Shown here: one piece after another, positions 22,266-33,682 of the stretch | Layout: every line of letters begins with the position of its first letter | Position numbering within the stretch: position 1 is the first letter of the stretch | Assembly (NCBI RefSeq): GCF_003597395.2 | Contig: NC_133769.1 | Location: 50,600,226-50,664,225 of the forward strand | Direction of reading: 5' to 3' | From: Chelonoidis abingdonii | Taxonomy: Eukaryota > Chordata > Testudines > Testudinidae | Length of the DNA: 64,000 nucleotides | Translations under genes and position numbers: made by a program | The notes under the pieces: model-generated | The model's input: only the letters and a program-made list of their open reading frames with translations | Told to the model about the DNA's origin: nothing | Database searches by the model: none

Positions 22266-22900
22266 GAAATGTTTGAATGTGATGTTCCTGCAATAGAGAG
22301 GTTACAAACATCAAAAAAAGGGAGCACAGCACTCCTGTCAGAGTACAGTCATCAGAAATTCAGCACTTCATGAACTGCGTCTCCTTCTTTTTATAATGAA
22401 ACCACAAAGTCCATAAAGCTGTTTTTAGAATCTTTATAATTTCTGTTTTATTCCCATTTAGAAAAGCATTCAATATTTTGTTTATTTTCAAATGCTTTAG
22501 TGTAACTGAAGGAAAACAAAAACTAACATAATGATAGTGATTTAAAAGAATTAATCAGACAGAAACAGATGCAAGGTTTAAGCAGCTTCAAGGCAGATTC
22601 TGTACAGGCAACAAAACATACTAAGAGTGCAGGTATGTTCAAGACACAATTAACATATTCAGTGTTACAGTTAGTACAAATAAAAACAGCCATTAGTGCT
22701 AATATGGCTAACACTAGCTCTTTGTTGCAAACTTTTTTCTCTACTATTTTTCTTGAGAAACCTTTTTCCAGATGTGAATTGTACCTCGTTTCCTGTTGTG
22801 ACATAATAAGGTTTTTCTAAATGGACTATATCTAAATTGATACCTACATCTATGAGCCAGTTGGATATGGAAGGCAATGCATTGGATTCCCATTATATGC
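22266..22900. other. Downstream flank of TFEC, no gene
   Basis: AT-rich sequence with overlapping short frames on both strands and no recognisable domain. It may include distal 3' UTR if a later poly(A) site is used. Confidence 0.5.
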
Positions 22901-22997
22901 ATTTTGTCAGAGACAATTTCACTTTAAATTCATCTCTAGATTCACTATAAAAAATTAAGTAGGCAGACCTTGGAATCATCAGGGATATTCTTGATAC

Positions 22998-23850
22998 CTA
23001 TTGATATGATCCACTGCTTTCTAACATGCTACTGCTGAGCACTAACAAAACATGTGGATTGATAACCCCACAGAGGTTTGGCAGTTGGAGGGCAGGTAGA
23101 AGACACAAGGTTTTTGTACATAGTGGGATTTTGGAGAGTGATGTATATACTTGTAATAAAAGAAGTGCAATTATTATCAATCTAATAGTAATACACTGGG
23201 AGTTGAGCTGGCCCAAGTTCTTCAGAGCTTTCCTCAACTGAGTCAAAAGAGCATTGTGGGGATCTTGGTGCAAGTCAAAAAATGTTTCAAAAGTAAAAGT
23301 GCTGTGTTCCACTTTGCTGTGCCAGAGCGTGCCTAAAAAAAGGTATCTTATAGATATGGGTAGTGAAGTAGCTAAGGAAGAGTCAATTGGCTGCTAGTTG
23401 AGTGAATGCTTTACATTGATTGTCAAAGAATATATCTTTACCTTGATAGATTCATTTTCTTTTAAAAAAACAAATTGTGCTCAGAAGTCAAATGAGACCT
23501 CCTGGAATATCCATTCAGGTTGCTAAATGGGTAGTTCCCTTAGGTAAATGTTTTTACAGGGGCCATAGCCCAGGCCTGACTAGTATGCTACAGCATATCC
23601 AAACAGTTTGAGGTCTATAGTTTCCTTGTCTGGTGTACTCTTGATGGAATTTTATCTTCTCATTCCATTTCACTTGGACTGACTTCGGTGCTTTGCTGGG
23701 AGTTTAAGACATGGGTTTATAAATTGTATAATTGCATCCAAGGGTCTAGGAAGCATTGCAGACATGTAGTAAAACCAATCTCTATCTGTCTGAAGAAAAC
23801 ATTTGAGTTTTTCTGTCAACTCAAGGAGTTCTATTAGCTCGTATAAATCA
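22998..23850 (-). pseudogene. Protein-like minus-strand frames, possible decayed coding sequence
   Basis: Reading the minus strand from about 23850, an open run of some 55 codons includes ELIELLELTEKLKCFLQ and DRDWFYYMSAMLPRPLDAII. Two stops and scattered frame changes follow. Then comes a 104-codon frame (23312 down to 22998) beginning with ETFFDLHQDPHNALLTQ and LRKALKNLGQL. The composition is protein-like in both blocks on the same strand, as in a decayed retrocopy or retroelement gene. I do not recognise the family, and chance open frames are possible. Confidence 0.25.
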
Positions 23851-23860
23851 AATGATTTAG

Positions 23861-23990
23861 CCTGTAAGTGCTCTGGGGCAGGGACTCTCTTCTTGTTATA
23901 GGAGTGTATGAGTGCCTATTACAATGGGGCTCTGATCCTTGATTGAGGCCCCAGTTGTTACTACAATGAAAATAATAAATAATAATAACT
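23861..23990 (-). repeat. MIR-like/CORE-SINE copy, inverted
   Basis: cctgtaagtgctctggggca, then gggactctc, tgcctattacaatggggctc and an ATAATAA tail form the reverse complement of the left part of the element at 5075-5310. Confidence 0.6.
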
Positions 23991-24165
23991 GACATGTTAA
24001 GTATTTTTTTTAAAGAACATTGGGAATGGGAGCATGAAGGGATATTAACCAAAAGTAATTGAATATAGGAAGAAGAGCCATTTTAATTAGAATAGCTCAG
24101 TAAACTAGGGTCATCAGGAGAAGAGCCTACTTCACTAGAGTTCACAGTTTCGTCAGGGACTAGCT

Positions 24166-24555
24166 CAGTGGTTTTCAACGTGTAGGCCACATGCGGCCCA
24201 GTTAGCACACAGCTGCGGCCCAGCTCAGCTGTGTGCTAAAGGCTGGCCCATGTAGTGAGATCTGGGTTCCTGGCTGCCCAGGGTGACAGGGTCTGTGGCT
24301 GCCGCCCGGCCCCACAACCTTTGGGCGTCTGAGATGGGGGCAGTCACCTGGCCCCATGAGCTCTGGGGTCAGGCACCGGCCAGCCCCATGAGCTCTGAGG
24401 GTCCGGGGTTGGACAGCCAGCCGGTCCCATGAGCTCCAGGAGTCTGGGCTCAGGGTCTGGGCTGTTGGTCCCCTGCCACCCAGCTCCTGCGGCCCAGGTA
24501 ACACATTGTGGGCCACATATGTAGCCCACAATGATAAAGAAGTTGAGAACCACTG
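24166..24555. mobile_element. hAT MITE with exact target duplication
   Basis: The terminal repeats are cagtggttttcaac and gttgagaaccactg (two mismatches), of the Charlie-like hAT type. The flanks gactagct (24158-24165) and gactagct (24556-24563) are identical. The interior is GC-rich and holds no transposase. Short frames inside are not genes. Confidence 0.9.
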
Positions 24556-24563
24556 GACTAGCT

Positions 24564-25803
24564 TGTAGTGAAAGTCAAATACAAAATAGGATATATCCAA
24601 AGTAACATTCATGCACAGATTCCTAATTTAGGATGCGTATTGCCCATTTCAGCTGCCAAAGGGAGGGAATTGTTGGCTAATGTCAAGTATTTTCATTTGT
24701 CTTTGTACTGTAGTTTCTACTACATTAGTTTTAAATACACCAATGTGAGTTTGCTCATAATGGAGAAAAAGAAATTAAATATGAATGTGTTACATGATTT
24801 TCCCATTGAATTTTTAGACCATACCTAGGAACCATATTGACTTTAAGGAAGATGCTGAATTTAATCACTTCTACAAGTGCTGTCCTAAAAAAGTATTACA
24901 GTGCCTCCATGATTTTTTTTGAAGTTCATTTTTATTCATCTTACAATGTCCTCAATATGAAACACCAGATGTATTTTCTGCATGAGAAATCTAATAGGCT
25001 TCTATTTCCAGATACTGACTGCTGTCTCTGCAAATAAATATACTGACAACAACTACACTCTCATCAAGCTGTAGTCATTCATGAAAATGCTTATGTTAAT
25101 GCACATGATGATAATGCCGTGTCAGTGCCACCAAATCATTTTTTCAGTAGAAATTCATCATTTCAAATAATCATTAGTGTTTTCATGAATTACTACAACT
25201 TAATAAAAGATATAGTGACACCCCTGAAATCAGTGGTATAGAGCAGAAAATACTTCTCCAACCCATCTACTAGGGGATGAATCTTTGGGGGGAAAAAAAA
25301 TTAAATTGGCTGCTTAGTGGCAGAGTCTATAGTTTCCTGGTTTGATCTATTAATACAAACATGTTAATGCTTAAAAAAAAAGGCAGTGGAGATATGCCCT
25401 ACTGAATTAAGAAAGCTTCAGATAAGGCTAGATGGCCAGAGCTATCTCCGTGTTAGTCTCACTATCCAGAACTTCCTAGAATAACAAATTCTCTGTGTCA
25501 GCTCAGCCTTAGGGAGATGGTACTAAAGCTTAGTACTTTTTAAATCAGGGCACAATGATTTCTTCATTGCACACTTGCACAGAGGAAAGGGATTTGATGA
25601 ATACGAGGAGAAATCCTGAAGCAAAACTCCTACTGATGTCAATGAGTAAATTATGTATTGGGACTGCAGGTTTTGGTGCACGAGCAATATGTCCAAATTA
25701 TTTCTAATACAGCCTTGTTTGTTGACGTCTTATACAAGAGGTGTGGCGTGGGTCTATGACTCAGGCCCTAAGAAAGAAAACTTCTACAATTCCTCTAGGA
25801 CAT
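24564..25803. other. Intergenic, no gene seen
   Basis: AT-rich DNA. Frames up to 86 codons at 24568-24828 and 66 codons at 24837-25037 have no domain. A weak palindromic-repeat remnant lies near 25610-25660. Confidence 0.5.
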
Positions 25804-25811
25804 CCACTATC

Positions 25812-25949
25812 CACAGGTGCTGGGACTAGCAGTGCTAGGGGTGCAGCAGCACCCTCGGACTTGAAGTGGTTTCCATCATATACAGGGTTTACAGGTTGGT
25901 TCAATGGCTCTCTGCACCCCCACTATACAAATTGTTCCAGCACCCCCTG
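25812..25949. mobile_element. Short hAT-like MITE
   Basis: This 138-base element has ends cacaggtgctggga and ttccagcaccccctg (imperfect inverted repeats). It is flanked by an exact 8-bp duplication ccactatc (25804-25811 and 25950-25957). Confidence 0.75.
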
Positions 25950-25957
25950 CCACTATC

Positions 25958-28935
25958 TTCATTTTTTACAGATATGTTAAATGAGAAGCTTTTGCCCATT
26001 TTCAGTAGCAGATATTAAAATCTGGTCGTCATATTCTTACGGTATACATGAACCAGTGAACTGATAATTATACAAAAGGAAAGGGAGTTGAAATATTACC
26101 ATCTTGTTTAATTCATTAAATGGATATAGATACTATACTAAGAAATGAGACCTAAATTATTTCACTGTCTACAGTGGGGATACTGTTTGAAAAGGTAAAG
26201 TAAGTGCAAACATTTTAACAAACAGAACTGCAGTTGCTTTATAGGGTAAAGGACTAAATATAATTCAGTCATTTAATCTTAATAAGAACATTGTTATTAT
26301 AATATCTTTTGACTTTAATAGGACTGTATATATGAATGGAGGTTGTAAAATTATTGTAATTTAAAATTATGTTAGATATGTTAGATCAGTAAAGGCATTT
26401 ACATTACTAGCATGAGACTAGAATATTTTTATAATAATTGCTATTTTTCTTTGTTAACCATACAGTATCTTGTTTTCTAAGTAAATGTATGTGACAGAAT
26501 ATAGTTTATTACATACTCTACATGCAATCTTTATAAAAAATACACTTGATATGTCCAGCTATTTTATGTTTATTATATTAATACAATTAAAGAACTAAAA
26601 TTAAAACTTTTTTTATATAGCCTTTGTGAAATCTCACTGTCCAGACTCACTAAGAACCCACTGCAAAACAATATAATAACATCAGCCAAGAGCATCTGAG
26701 AAGATACCCACTAGACTTCACAACTGCTAAACATTTAGTCCATTAGGATACATCCTGATCCAGAAGCCTTCCATTAATGAATATAATTGATATATTCTTT
26801 AATATGTTCTCCTGCCATCTGCTTATTCCTGCTGCTAAGGCTTTGATTTATAGAAAGTGTTTTCAGAATGTTGCAAAACTGCTAGCAGGCATGATGGTAT
26901 CTGTTAAATCACTAAAATGCTCTACAAAAATCTTTTACTATACTAGAAGTTCCCCAGACAACCTAGGATAAACAGAATATTGTGTTTTAAGATGTAAAAC
27001 ATTTTTAAAGCTGATAATTAGGCAACATTTTGAATTAGGTTAGGATTTGGGTTGAACATTTTGAATTACTAATATCAGAAGTGCCATCTCAAGAATATGT
27101 ACATGAATAATACAAATATTGTTAAATAGGAATATATATTTCTAGGATTTTGGTAGCATTTTCGTTTATTTCTTTGAAAATAAGGATTTTCGTTGTTTTA
27201 TATAGCACTAGATAAACATTTTATTTAAAATGAAGATAGTATTGTCATCTTTATTATTATTATTATTCCATTAGTCCATTCATTAAGATTTCCCTAATTA
27301 ATGTTAAAAACTGAACAGGCTAATTATTACTTGCATACTAAAATTCTGTGATTAGCCAAAAGGAAGGAAACTTTGCTTGTGCATACATTATACACAGCTC
27401 TGATTATGAAAGATTCTCTATGCTGTGCTGAGAGCTCTCAATTCCATCTGAAAAATGGAGGTGCTCAGCATCTTGCAGAATCAAGTTCCTAATGGTTAAA
27501 TAAATAGCATCAGGAAATCCAATCAGAAGTTATTATAAAGATTAGGAAAGACACTGTGTGTTAGACTGCTTGATTAAAAATAGTGATGTTAGCAAATGAT
27601 AGCCAATCAGGTTTGATGTAAGCAGCACTTATATTGATAACCGATGGGAGATTAAAGGAAAACCCAGAAGTTTTGATACTAATCAGTTGCAGGGCCAAAA
27701 ATCTAATTATGGGGGGAGGTACAGTAGTGAAGTATGCTAAGGCTTATTGGTCAAATCACTGATACCCATCAAGTTAAATATATATCAGTTTCATTAATTG
27801 GCAACCACAAGACAAGTGTACTATATTCCGGATGCTGATGATTTTGATATAATCCACCACATTGTGATTAAGTATATGATTCATGTAATAAGAAAAAGGT
27901 GCCTGCAGGCTATTGTTCCTAGCATGGATTAAAATTTACATATTACTTCTCCTTATGTCAAAACATCTGGTGCCTGCAAATGCTAACATTTCGTTAAAAA
28001 GTTTCATGAGCTAGGAAAAGTGGATTGGAAACATTGCCTGTGAATCATTCAAGCATTAGCATTATAATGGAATAAGAGGCTATGTTAGGCAAAGGCAGAT
28101 TGCTGAAAACAATACTATAGTCAACGTTGGAGACTCCTATGCTTGTCAATGTGATGAGTAACTCTATATTTGTAGGAAAGGAGAAAATATCCCAAATCTT
28201 AAGAAATAATAAGTAATTTTCAATGGTTATGAAAAATTTCTCTTACATTCAAAACTAAACAAAACAAATTTTCATTTAATTTAAAAAAAGGTTCATTGAA
28301 AATTTGCCACAAAATTTGAACCAAATGAAAAATGCTAATTTCCTTTCCAATTTTTCACTGAAATTGATTGATATATTTTCACCATTCCTATTCTGTAGCA
28401 AAAAGTGTAATGAGTCCCAGTCGAGATGACTGGCAGTGTCTGGTGGAATCAGATGGATTGGGGGACGCACGCCAGTAATCTGCCTATTGAAGAGAAGATG
28501 TAAGTGGTTTTTAATGCCACTTTTTCTTCAGCTCTGTGTTTTGGTTTAAGAATGTCATGCTTCCTCTGAATGAAACTATCATTCCCATTCGCTGTATAGG
28601 CTGAATTGCTTTACAGCGTTGAGCTATTTATCATTCAGTCGTCATTTTGTTTGCAACTATGCATTCACTTTAATCTCTAAAGTTGTTTGCTTGTGACAGT
28701 GTAGATCCAATAGAAAGTGCATTGAAACTACCAAAGAAGCACAGTTGTAGCGGTACTTTAAAGGAGGTTTTTTGGCCGATGATTTGGTTCAGCATGTTAT
28801 CCATACCAGCTAGATGTGCTTGAAAGTGTGGTACAATTCACTGATACAACTGACCATACAACTAAGCATCACAGCAAGTGAATGGCCAACATAAGTCTTT
28901 TTTACTGTCACTTATTGTTACCCTAGATGAAAAAA
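25958..28935. other. Intergenic, no gene seen
   Basis: Three kilobases of AT-rich sequence with no recognised repeat apart from a short TTA run near 27252-27268. The low density of transposons compared with neighbouring DNA is noticeable, but I cannot name a function. Confidence 0.5.
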
Positions 28936-28940
28936 ATATT

Positions 28941-29708
28941 AAACATGTCTACATTTCAATTAAACATGCAGAGCTGGCCCATGTCAGCTGATTCGGGCAC
29001 ACTTGGCTTGGGCTACAGCACTGTAAAATTGCATGCAGATGTCTGGGCTTGGCCCAGAGGTGAAAGTAAGCTGGTATGGTCTAGCCAATACACCGTACTT
29101 GACTGGACTGGCTTCTCTGGGGGTGATTTAAAGGGCCCAGGGCTCCAGCTGCTGCGGGGAGCCCCGGGCCCTTTAAATCACTGCCGGAGCTCCGGCAGCT
29201 GGGCTCGGGCGGGGACTTAAAAGGCCTGGAGCTCTGGCAGCACTTTAAAGGGCCTGGGGCAGTGGCAGGAGCCCCAGACTCTTTAAATCCTCATCCAAGC
29301 CCTGGTGATTTAAAGGGCCTGGAGCTCTGCAGCGGCCAGAGCCCCAGGGCCTTTAATTCATCCCTGAGCCCCAGGTCTCCCAACCGCCTCTGCAGCTGGT
29401 AGCTCCGGGGTGATTTAAAGGGCCTGGGGCTCCCAGCCATAGCTGGAGCCTCAAGGCCTTTAAATTTTGAAAGGCCCCGCCCCTTCTGGTTGAGGCCACA
29501 CCTCTTCCGGTTGAGGCCATACCCCCGCTCAGGATTCCAGCATACCGGTAAGTCCTGTAAGTTACTTTCACCCTTGGCTTGGGTTGAAGTCTAGACTGTG
29601 GGACCCCATTATGGAGGAGGGTCCCAGAGCCCAGACATCTGCAGCCCCACAGCCTGAGCCCACTGATATGGGCCAGCCACAGGTTTTAATTGCAGAGTAG
29701 ACATATCC
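28941..29708. mobile_element. Harbinger-like palindromic MITE split by a hAT MITE
   Basis: The outer arms pair with each other: catgtctacatttcaatta on the left (from about 28943) against taattgcagagtagacatat on the right (ending near 29706), then gagctggcccatgtcagctg against ctgatatgggccagcc. The terminal catgtctac and gtagacatat ends match the family at 29723, 33683 and 35045. The middle (29055-29576) is a later insertion. The target duplication is not clear. Confidence 0.55.
29055..29576. mobile_element. hAT MITE inside a Harbinger-like element
   Basis: The terminal repeats are cagaggtgaaagtaa and ttactttcacccttg (two mismatches). The 8-bp flanks gcttggcc (29047-29054) and gcttgggt (29577-29584) agree at six of eight. 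The interior is made of GC-rich repeats of the form gatttaaagggcctggggct in both orientations. Confidence 0.75.
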
Positions 29709-29722
29709 GTAGTGGCTCCTGA

Positions 29723-30229
29723 GGGTATGTCTACATTCTAATGTAATCCCAGTGTTCAAACTCAGGCTCAGACCATCTCCCCCTTCCTTCTACATACAAA
29801 TCATGGTAACTGAGGGCTCAGCCTCAGAGTTAGGGGTTCAAGCTCTATTGCTTTGCAGTGTAGATGCAGCCCCACTGGACTCGTGCTCTGGGAGTCCACC
29901 AAAAGTATCCCACAATCCCATGGGCTGGCTTTTTGTCCTTTGCACAGTCAGGTTTGGTGGACAGTTAAGTTTACCCAGACTGTACCATGAACAAAGGCCT
30001 AGAGCAGCCACATTTTGGAAGGGCGCTAAGAAGTGGATATCGGTGGTTGGACTCAGGCAGGTATAATGCAGTGTAGATGCTGGAGCCCCAAATTGGGACC
30101 CAGGATTCAACAATTCCTAACCTGGGGTTACAAATGAGTATAGATGCTCAGGCTCTATGTTAACAAACCCAGGGTCTCCTAATTTGAGTCCTACTAACCC
30201 TGGGCTTACATTGCAGTGTAGATGTACTC
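29723..30229. mobile_element. Harbinger-like MITE with TGA target duplication
   Basis: The ends gggtatgtctaca and tgtagatgtactc are inverted repeats flanked by tga on both sides (29720-29722 and 30230-30232). The arms extend inward (aatgtaatcccagtgttcaa against aaccctgggcttacattgc). A 3-bp TNA target site with GGGTA-type ends suggests a PIF/Harbinger-class family. No transposase is present. Confidence 0.65.
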
Positions 30230-30232
30230 TGA

Positions 30233-30375
30233 CAGGTGACAGCGGATGGATCACTTGATGTTTACCTGGTCTGTTAATTCCTTCTGGGGCACCTGGCATT
30301 GGCCATTGTTGAAAGACAGGATACTGGGCTAGGTGGACCATTGGTCTGACCCTGTTTGGCTGTTCTTATGGTCTT
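30233..30375 (+). repeat. CR1 3' UTR fragment
   Basis: ggatggatcacttgatg, ggggcacctggcattggcca, ggatactgggctaggtggac and ggtctgaccctgtttggctg form the 3' end of a CR1 subfamily I recognise from reptiles. The element is strongly 5'-truncated, and its left end coincides with the Harbinger-like element. Confidence 0.65.
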
Positions 30376-30986
30376 GCTTTTTTCTTCCTGACTGTGGGTA
30401 GAAGCCCCACCTAGGCAGATTCCTACATCACTGCAGGGCTGTGGTAAACTGGGACAGCAACAGGCCCCTGAAAAAGCTGCAGCAACACCATTCAAATGTG
30501 TTGACAAAAAAGCTGTGTGGGGTAATTAACATGTTAGCCATCCAGCTGTAAAGTCATAGTAGAGACAAGGCACTTAGTTTTGCTTTGAGGTAAGCTAGGC
30601 GCAGCCAGCAACTGGTGGGGAGAATAGTGCAAACTGCAATTCGCTTCCTCACAATATGCACTACAAGTGCCTTGGCTACACTTAGGATTTTACAGTGTGA
30701 TAAGTATTGGGTTTTTTGTCTTCATTTTTTTTGAAAGAGAAAGACAGGGGGACTCATTTCCTTCTACTCTCAGGACTTCCTCAGCTTCCATAGGGTGGGG
30801 TTACAAATGCTTCTTCGCAGGCCGCTACAGCTGTCTCTCCTCTTACCCTTTTCAAACAGAACTGCCTTCCTGGAGGAGGAAGGTACATTTGATCCCGGAT
30901 ACCCCTCTGCTGTCTCTCTCTCCCCCTCCCACTCCCCCCATTGTGTGTGTCTGGGGTGTTCCTCCCCAGGGGAAAGCTGCTCCCAG

Positions 30987-31094
30987 ATGGAGAGAGTAAA
31001 GATGTACTTTTTCCCACTGCTCCTCATTTGTCGTTGTTTGAGGGCTGCTGTACCAGCTGGGCCTGGCAGAGAGGGTCAGCAGGAGCCACTAAAG
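30987..31094 (+). other. Signal-peptide-like open segment ending in a splice donor
   Basis: From ATG at 30987 (second in-frame ATG at 31002) 36 codons stay open to AAG|gtaaat at 31094/31095. The second ATG gives MYFFPLLLICRCLRAAVPAG, a hydrophobic start followed by small residues and a polar tail, as in a signal peptide. The donor-like site follows at once. No partner exon or promoter was found and no family is recognised, so this is a candidate only. Chance is a real alternative. Confidence 0.15.
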
Positions 31095-31099
31095 GTAAA

Positions 31100-31760
31100 T
31101 TAGTGCCACTATATAGATAATAATTATTCATATTTTTAAAAGATCAAGATGGGCTATTTACTCGCCCTGACCCTCATTTTTATGAAATGTCATAGTCAGT
31201 TAAAAATATACACTCACTTTAAAGCTGTGATTTTCCAAGGGTCCTCAGGGTACCCAAATTTCATTGGGATCCAATGGGAATTGGCTACCTCACTCCCTTA
31301 GCCCTCTGAAAACCCCACTGTATTAGTATTATTTATTTGTATTACCATAGTGCTTAGCAGCCCCAGTCATGGACCAGGACTCCATTATGTTAGCTCCAGA
31401 CATCTTAGGTGCCATTGAATAAATTTACTCTCACTCATATTCCCTGATTATGGGAGCAGCCCTATTGACTTTGTGGCGCCTTCTCTTGCAGTAAGGTTTT
31501 GCAACGTCATGTTTTCAGATTCAACAGGTAGAGCAGAAGAATGTGAAAATGAAAAATGTATTGTGTAGAAAACCATTCAACCTTATTCTCAATTCAGGAA
31601 GAAGTAGGGTCAGTTCTTATTTTATGCAAAGCAATTATCTCATCTTTATCAGTATGTATATTAACTCTATTGGGATTAACTAAGTTGTAAAGGAGAGGAG
31701 AATTTGGCCCTTATAAAATTAACAAGATGGTTGGACATACACATATTTGAATGTACATGT
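31100..31760. other. Intergenic with one MIR-like fragment
   Basis: 31321-31412 (tttgtattaccatagtgctt, then agcagccccagtcatggacc) is a + strand fragment of the MIR-like family seen at 5075 and 23861. The rest is unassigned. Confidence 0.5.
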
Positions 31761-31765
31761 ACCCC

Positions 31766-32665
31766 TGTGGTAATCTAGCCTCCCAGTCCCAGACCTGAAC
31801 TTTAGCGTCCACAATCTGGTCCTGTCCCAAACCTGGACTTTTGCATCCAAAAGTCTGGGGGCTTACCTGAAACTCCCCCAAGTTCACTACCAGCTTGGGT
31901 ATTTGGGCTGCCACCAGGTCAGGTAGGTAATTTACTTCAGGGGGCCTGACCTCCCCCTTTCCTCTCTCTGGTGTCCCAACCCTCCCTTGGTGGGACACCC
32001 AGATTCCAAATCCCTGTGATGCTAAAAGCAGGGGAGAAAACTCCTTCTCCCTCTTCCCCGGCTTGCCCAGAAACGGTTTTCTCTGCTTCCCAAGAGATAA
32101 GCGTTCTCTCTCTCAGGACAATTGAGATGCCAAATACCAACAGCTTGGCTTTGCCCTTCCTGTGCCTGCTCTTTCCCTGAAAGCAATAGGAAAATAGCCC
32201 ACAGCCTGGCTTTTCCCTTCCTTGCCTCCCTAGGAAAGAACTCCACAGACGTGTTAAAAGAAAGTTTTATTAAAAAAAGAAAGAAAATAGAAAACAATAA
32301 TCTTGCATTAAGAAACTCATACAGGGCTCTGCTTATAAGAAGATATGAAGAACAGTCTGATTAAAGATAGCCAATTAAACGCTCCAGCAAATCAACATAC
32401 ATGTGAATACACCACAAAGAGCATCATAGCCGACTTACTTGCTTTTCTTGGTCCTCACAGATGTTTTATAGAGTATTAAGAAGAGAGTTAGGAGGAACAC
32501 TTGTTTACTCATAGCCGAGAAAACAACAAAGACCCCTGGTATAAAACAATTCCCGCCCCTGACTTTAAACAATCCAGTTCTCTGATTGGTCCTCTGGTCA
32601 GGTGTTTGGTTACCCTTTCCAGGTAAAAGAAACTTAACCCTTACCTTACCTATCCATTTATGACA
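31766..32665 (-). mobile_element. Solo LTR, minus orientation, TG...CA ends
   Basis: A 900-base unit begins tgtggtaat and ends tttatgaca on the + strand, so it is TGTCATAAA...ACCACA on the minus strand. It is flanked by an exact acccc duplication (31761-31765 and 32666-32670). Minus-strand AATAAA lies at 32266-32271. No internal retroviral sequence is next to it. The overlapping reading frames up to 95 codons inside are not genes. Confidence 0.85.
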
Positions 32666-32670
32666 ACCCC

Positions 32671-33679
32671 CACTCAGCCACTTGGAAGAGTACAAAAAGG
32701 GGAAGAGCAGGGAAAGATAGACTGGAAAGAAATTGTCATGTTAACCACCCCAGGCAATTGGCTCCTGTCTGGTACCTATCCGCAGGACAGTAAAAATAAG
32801 CTTTTCTGTGCAGCTAACTGCCTTGTTTCACGTTTCTGTAAATGCAGTCTACAAACAAACTAGTACATTTTGCAGCAAAATGGTTTTGCAGAAAGCAAAA
32901 TGCTTTCGCCTTTCTTTGGGCTTTTGCCTCCGTAAAACCCATTTATTTGGGCAGGTGTTTTGGGGTCTGAATAGGGGATGTGAGCTATTTTTTATTTTTT
33001 GTGGGGGAGAGAGCTAGAATTTGGTGAGAACTGTGGGCAAAGAAGTTGGGGTTTGTAGATGAGCTGGTTTTGTGAAGAAAAAAGCAACGAGTTTGCTATT
33101 TTTGTCTCTGTACTTTAAATTCTCTGGTCAGGCCCTATAGTTTGGGACAGATTCTTTCCATGGCTGTATTTTGAAATCTAAGTGAAAGATTCTGCCTCCT
33201 TTATTCACACTGAGCAGTGCCTTTGTCCACAAATGGGTCTATATGTGGAATAAGGTGCTCTTCAAAATGTACAAGAGTATAAGGATCTAGCCCTAAATAA
33301 AACATGACAGGCATATTACAGAGCCCAGTAATTTTTTCCTCCTTTGTGGCAGAAAATTTGTAGGCCTTGTTCTTCTATTCCATTCCTGAGGCACATCTGC
33401 GAGCAAGGGCAATGAGGAAGTTTTAACAGCTTTTAGCACCAAGTCCTAGGGCATCTTCCCCACCTATAACCTATTGGGACCCTCGGTCTGTATTATAAAT
33501 AATAATATGTGTATGCGGTACATGATTCTTATGATGTAATTGAGTTTCAGGTTTTTACTACCGTTCATCAACTGCTTCAGCAGACCTCTTGTAATTTATT
33601 ATATCAATAGAACCCCTTAAATTACATCCTGTATTCTGCCATGTATTGCTCTATGAAACAAAATGGGTCGTATCCAATA
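32671..33679. other. Intergenic, no gene seen
   Basis: Unassigned sequence. A G/T-rich stretch near 32935-33060 and small chance frames only. Confidence 0.5.
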
Positions 33680-33682
33680 TGA

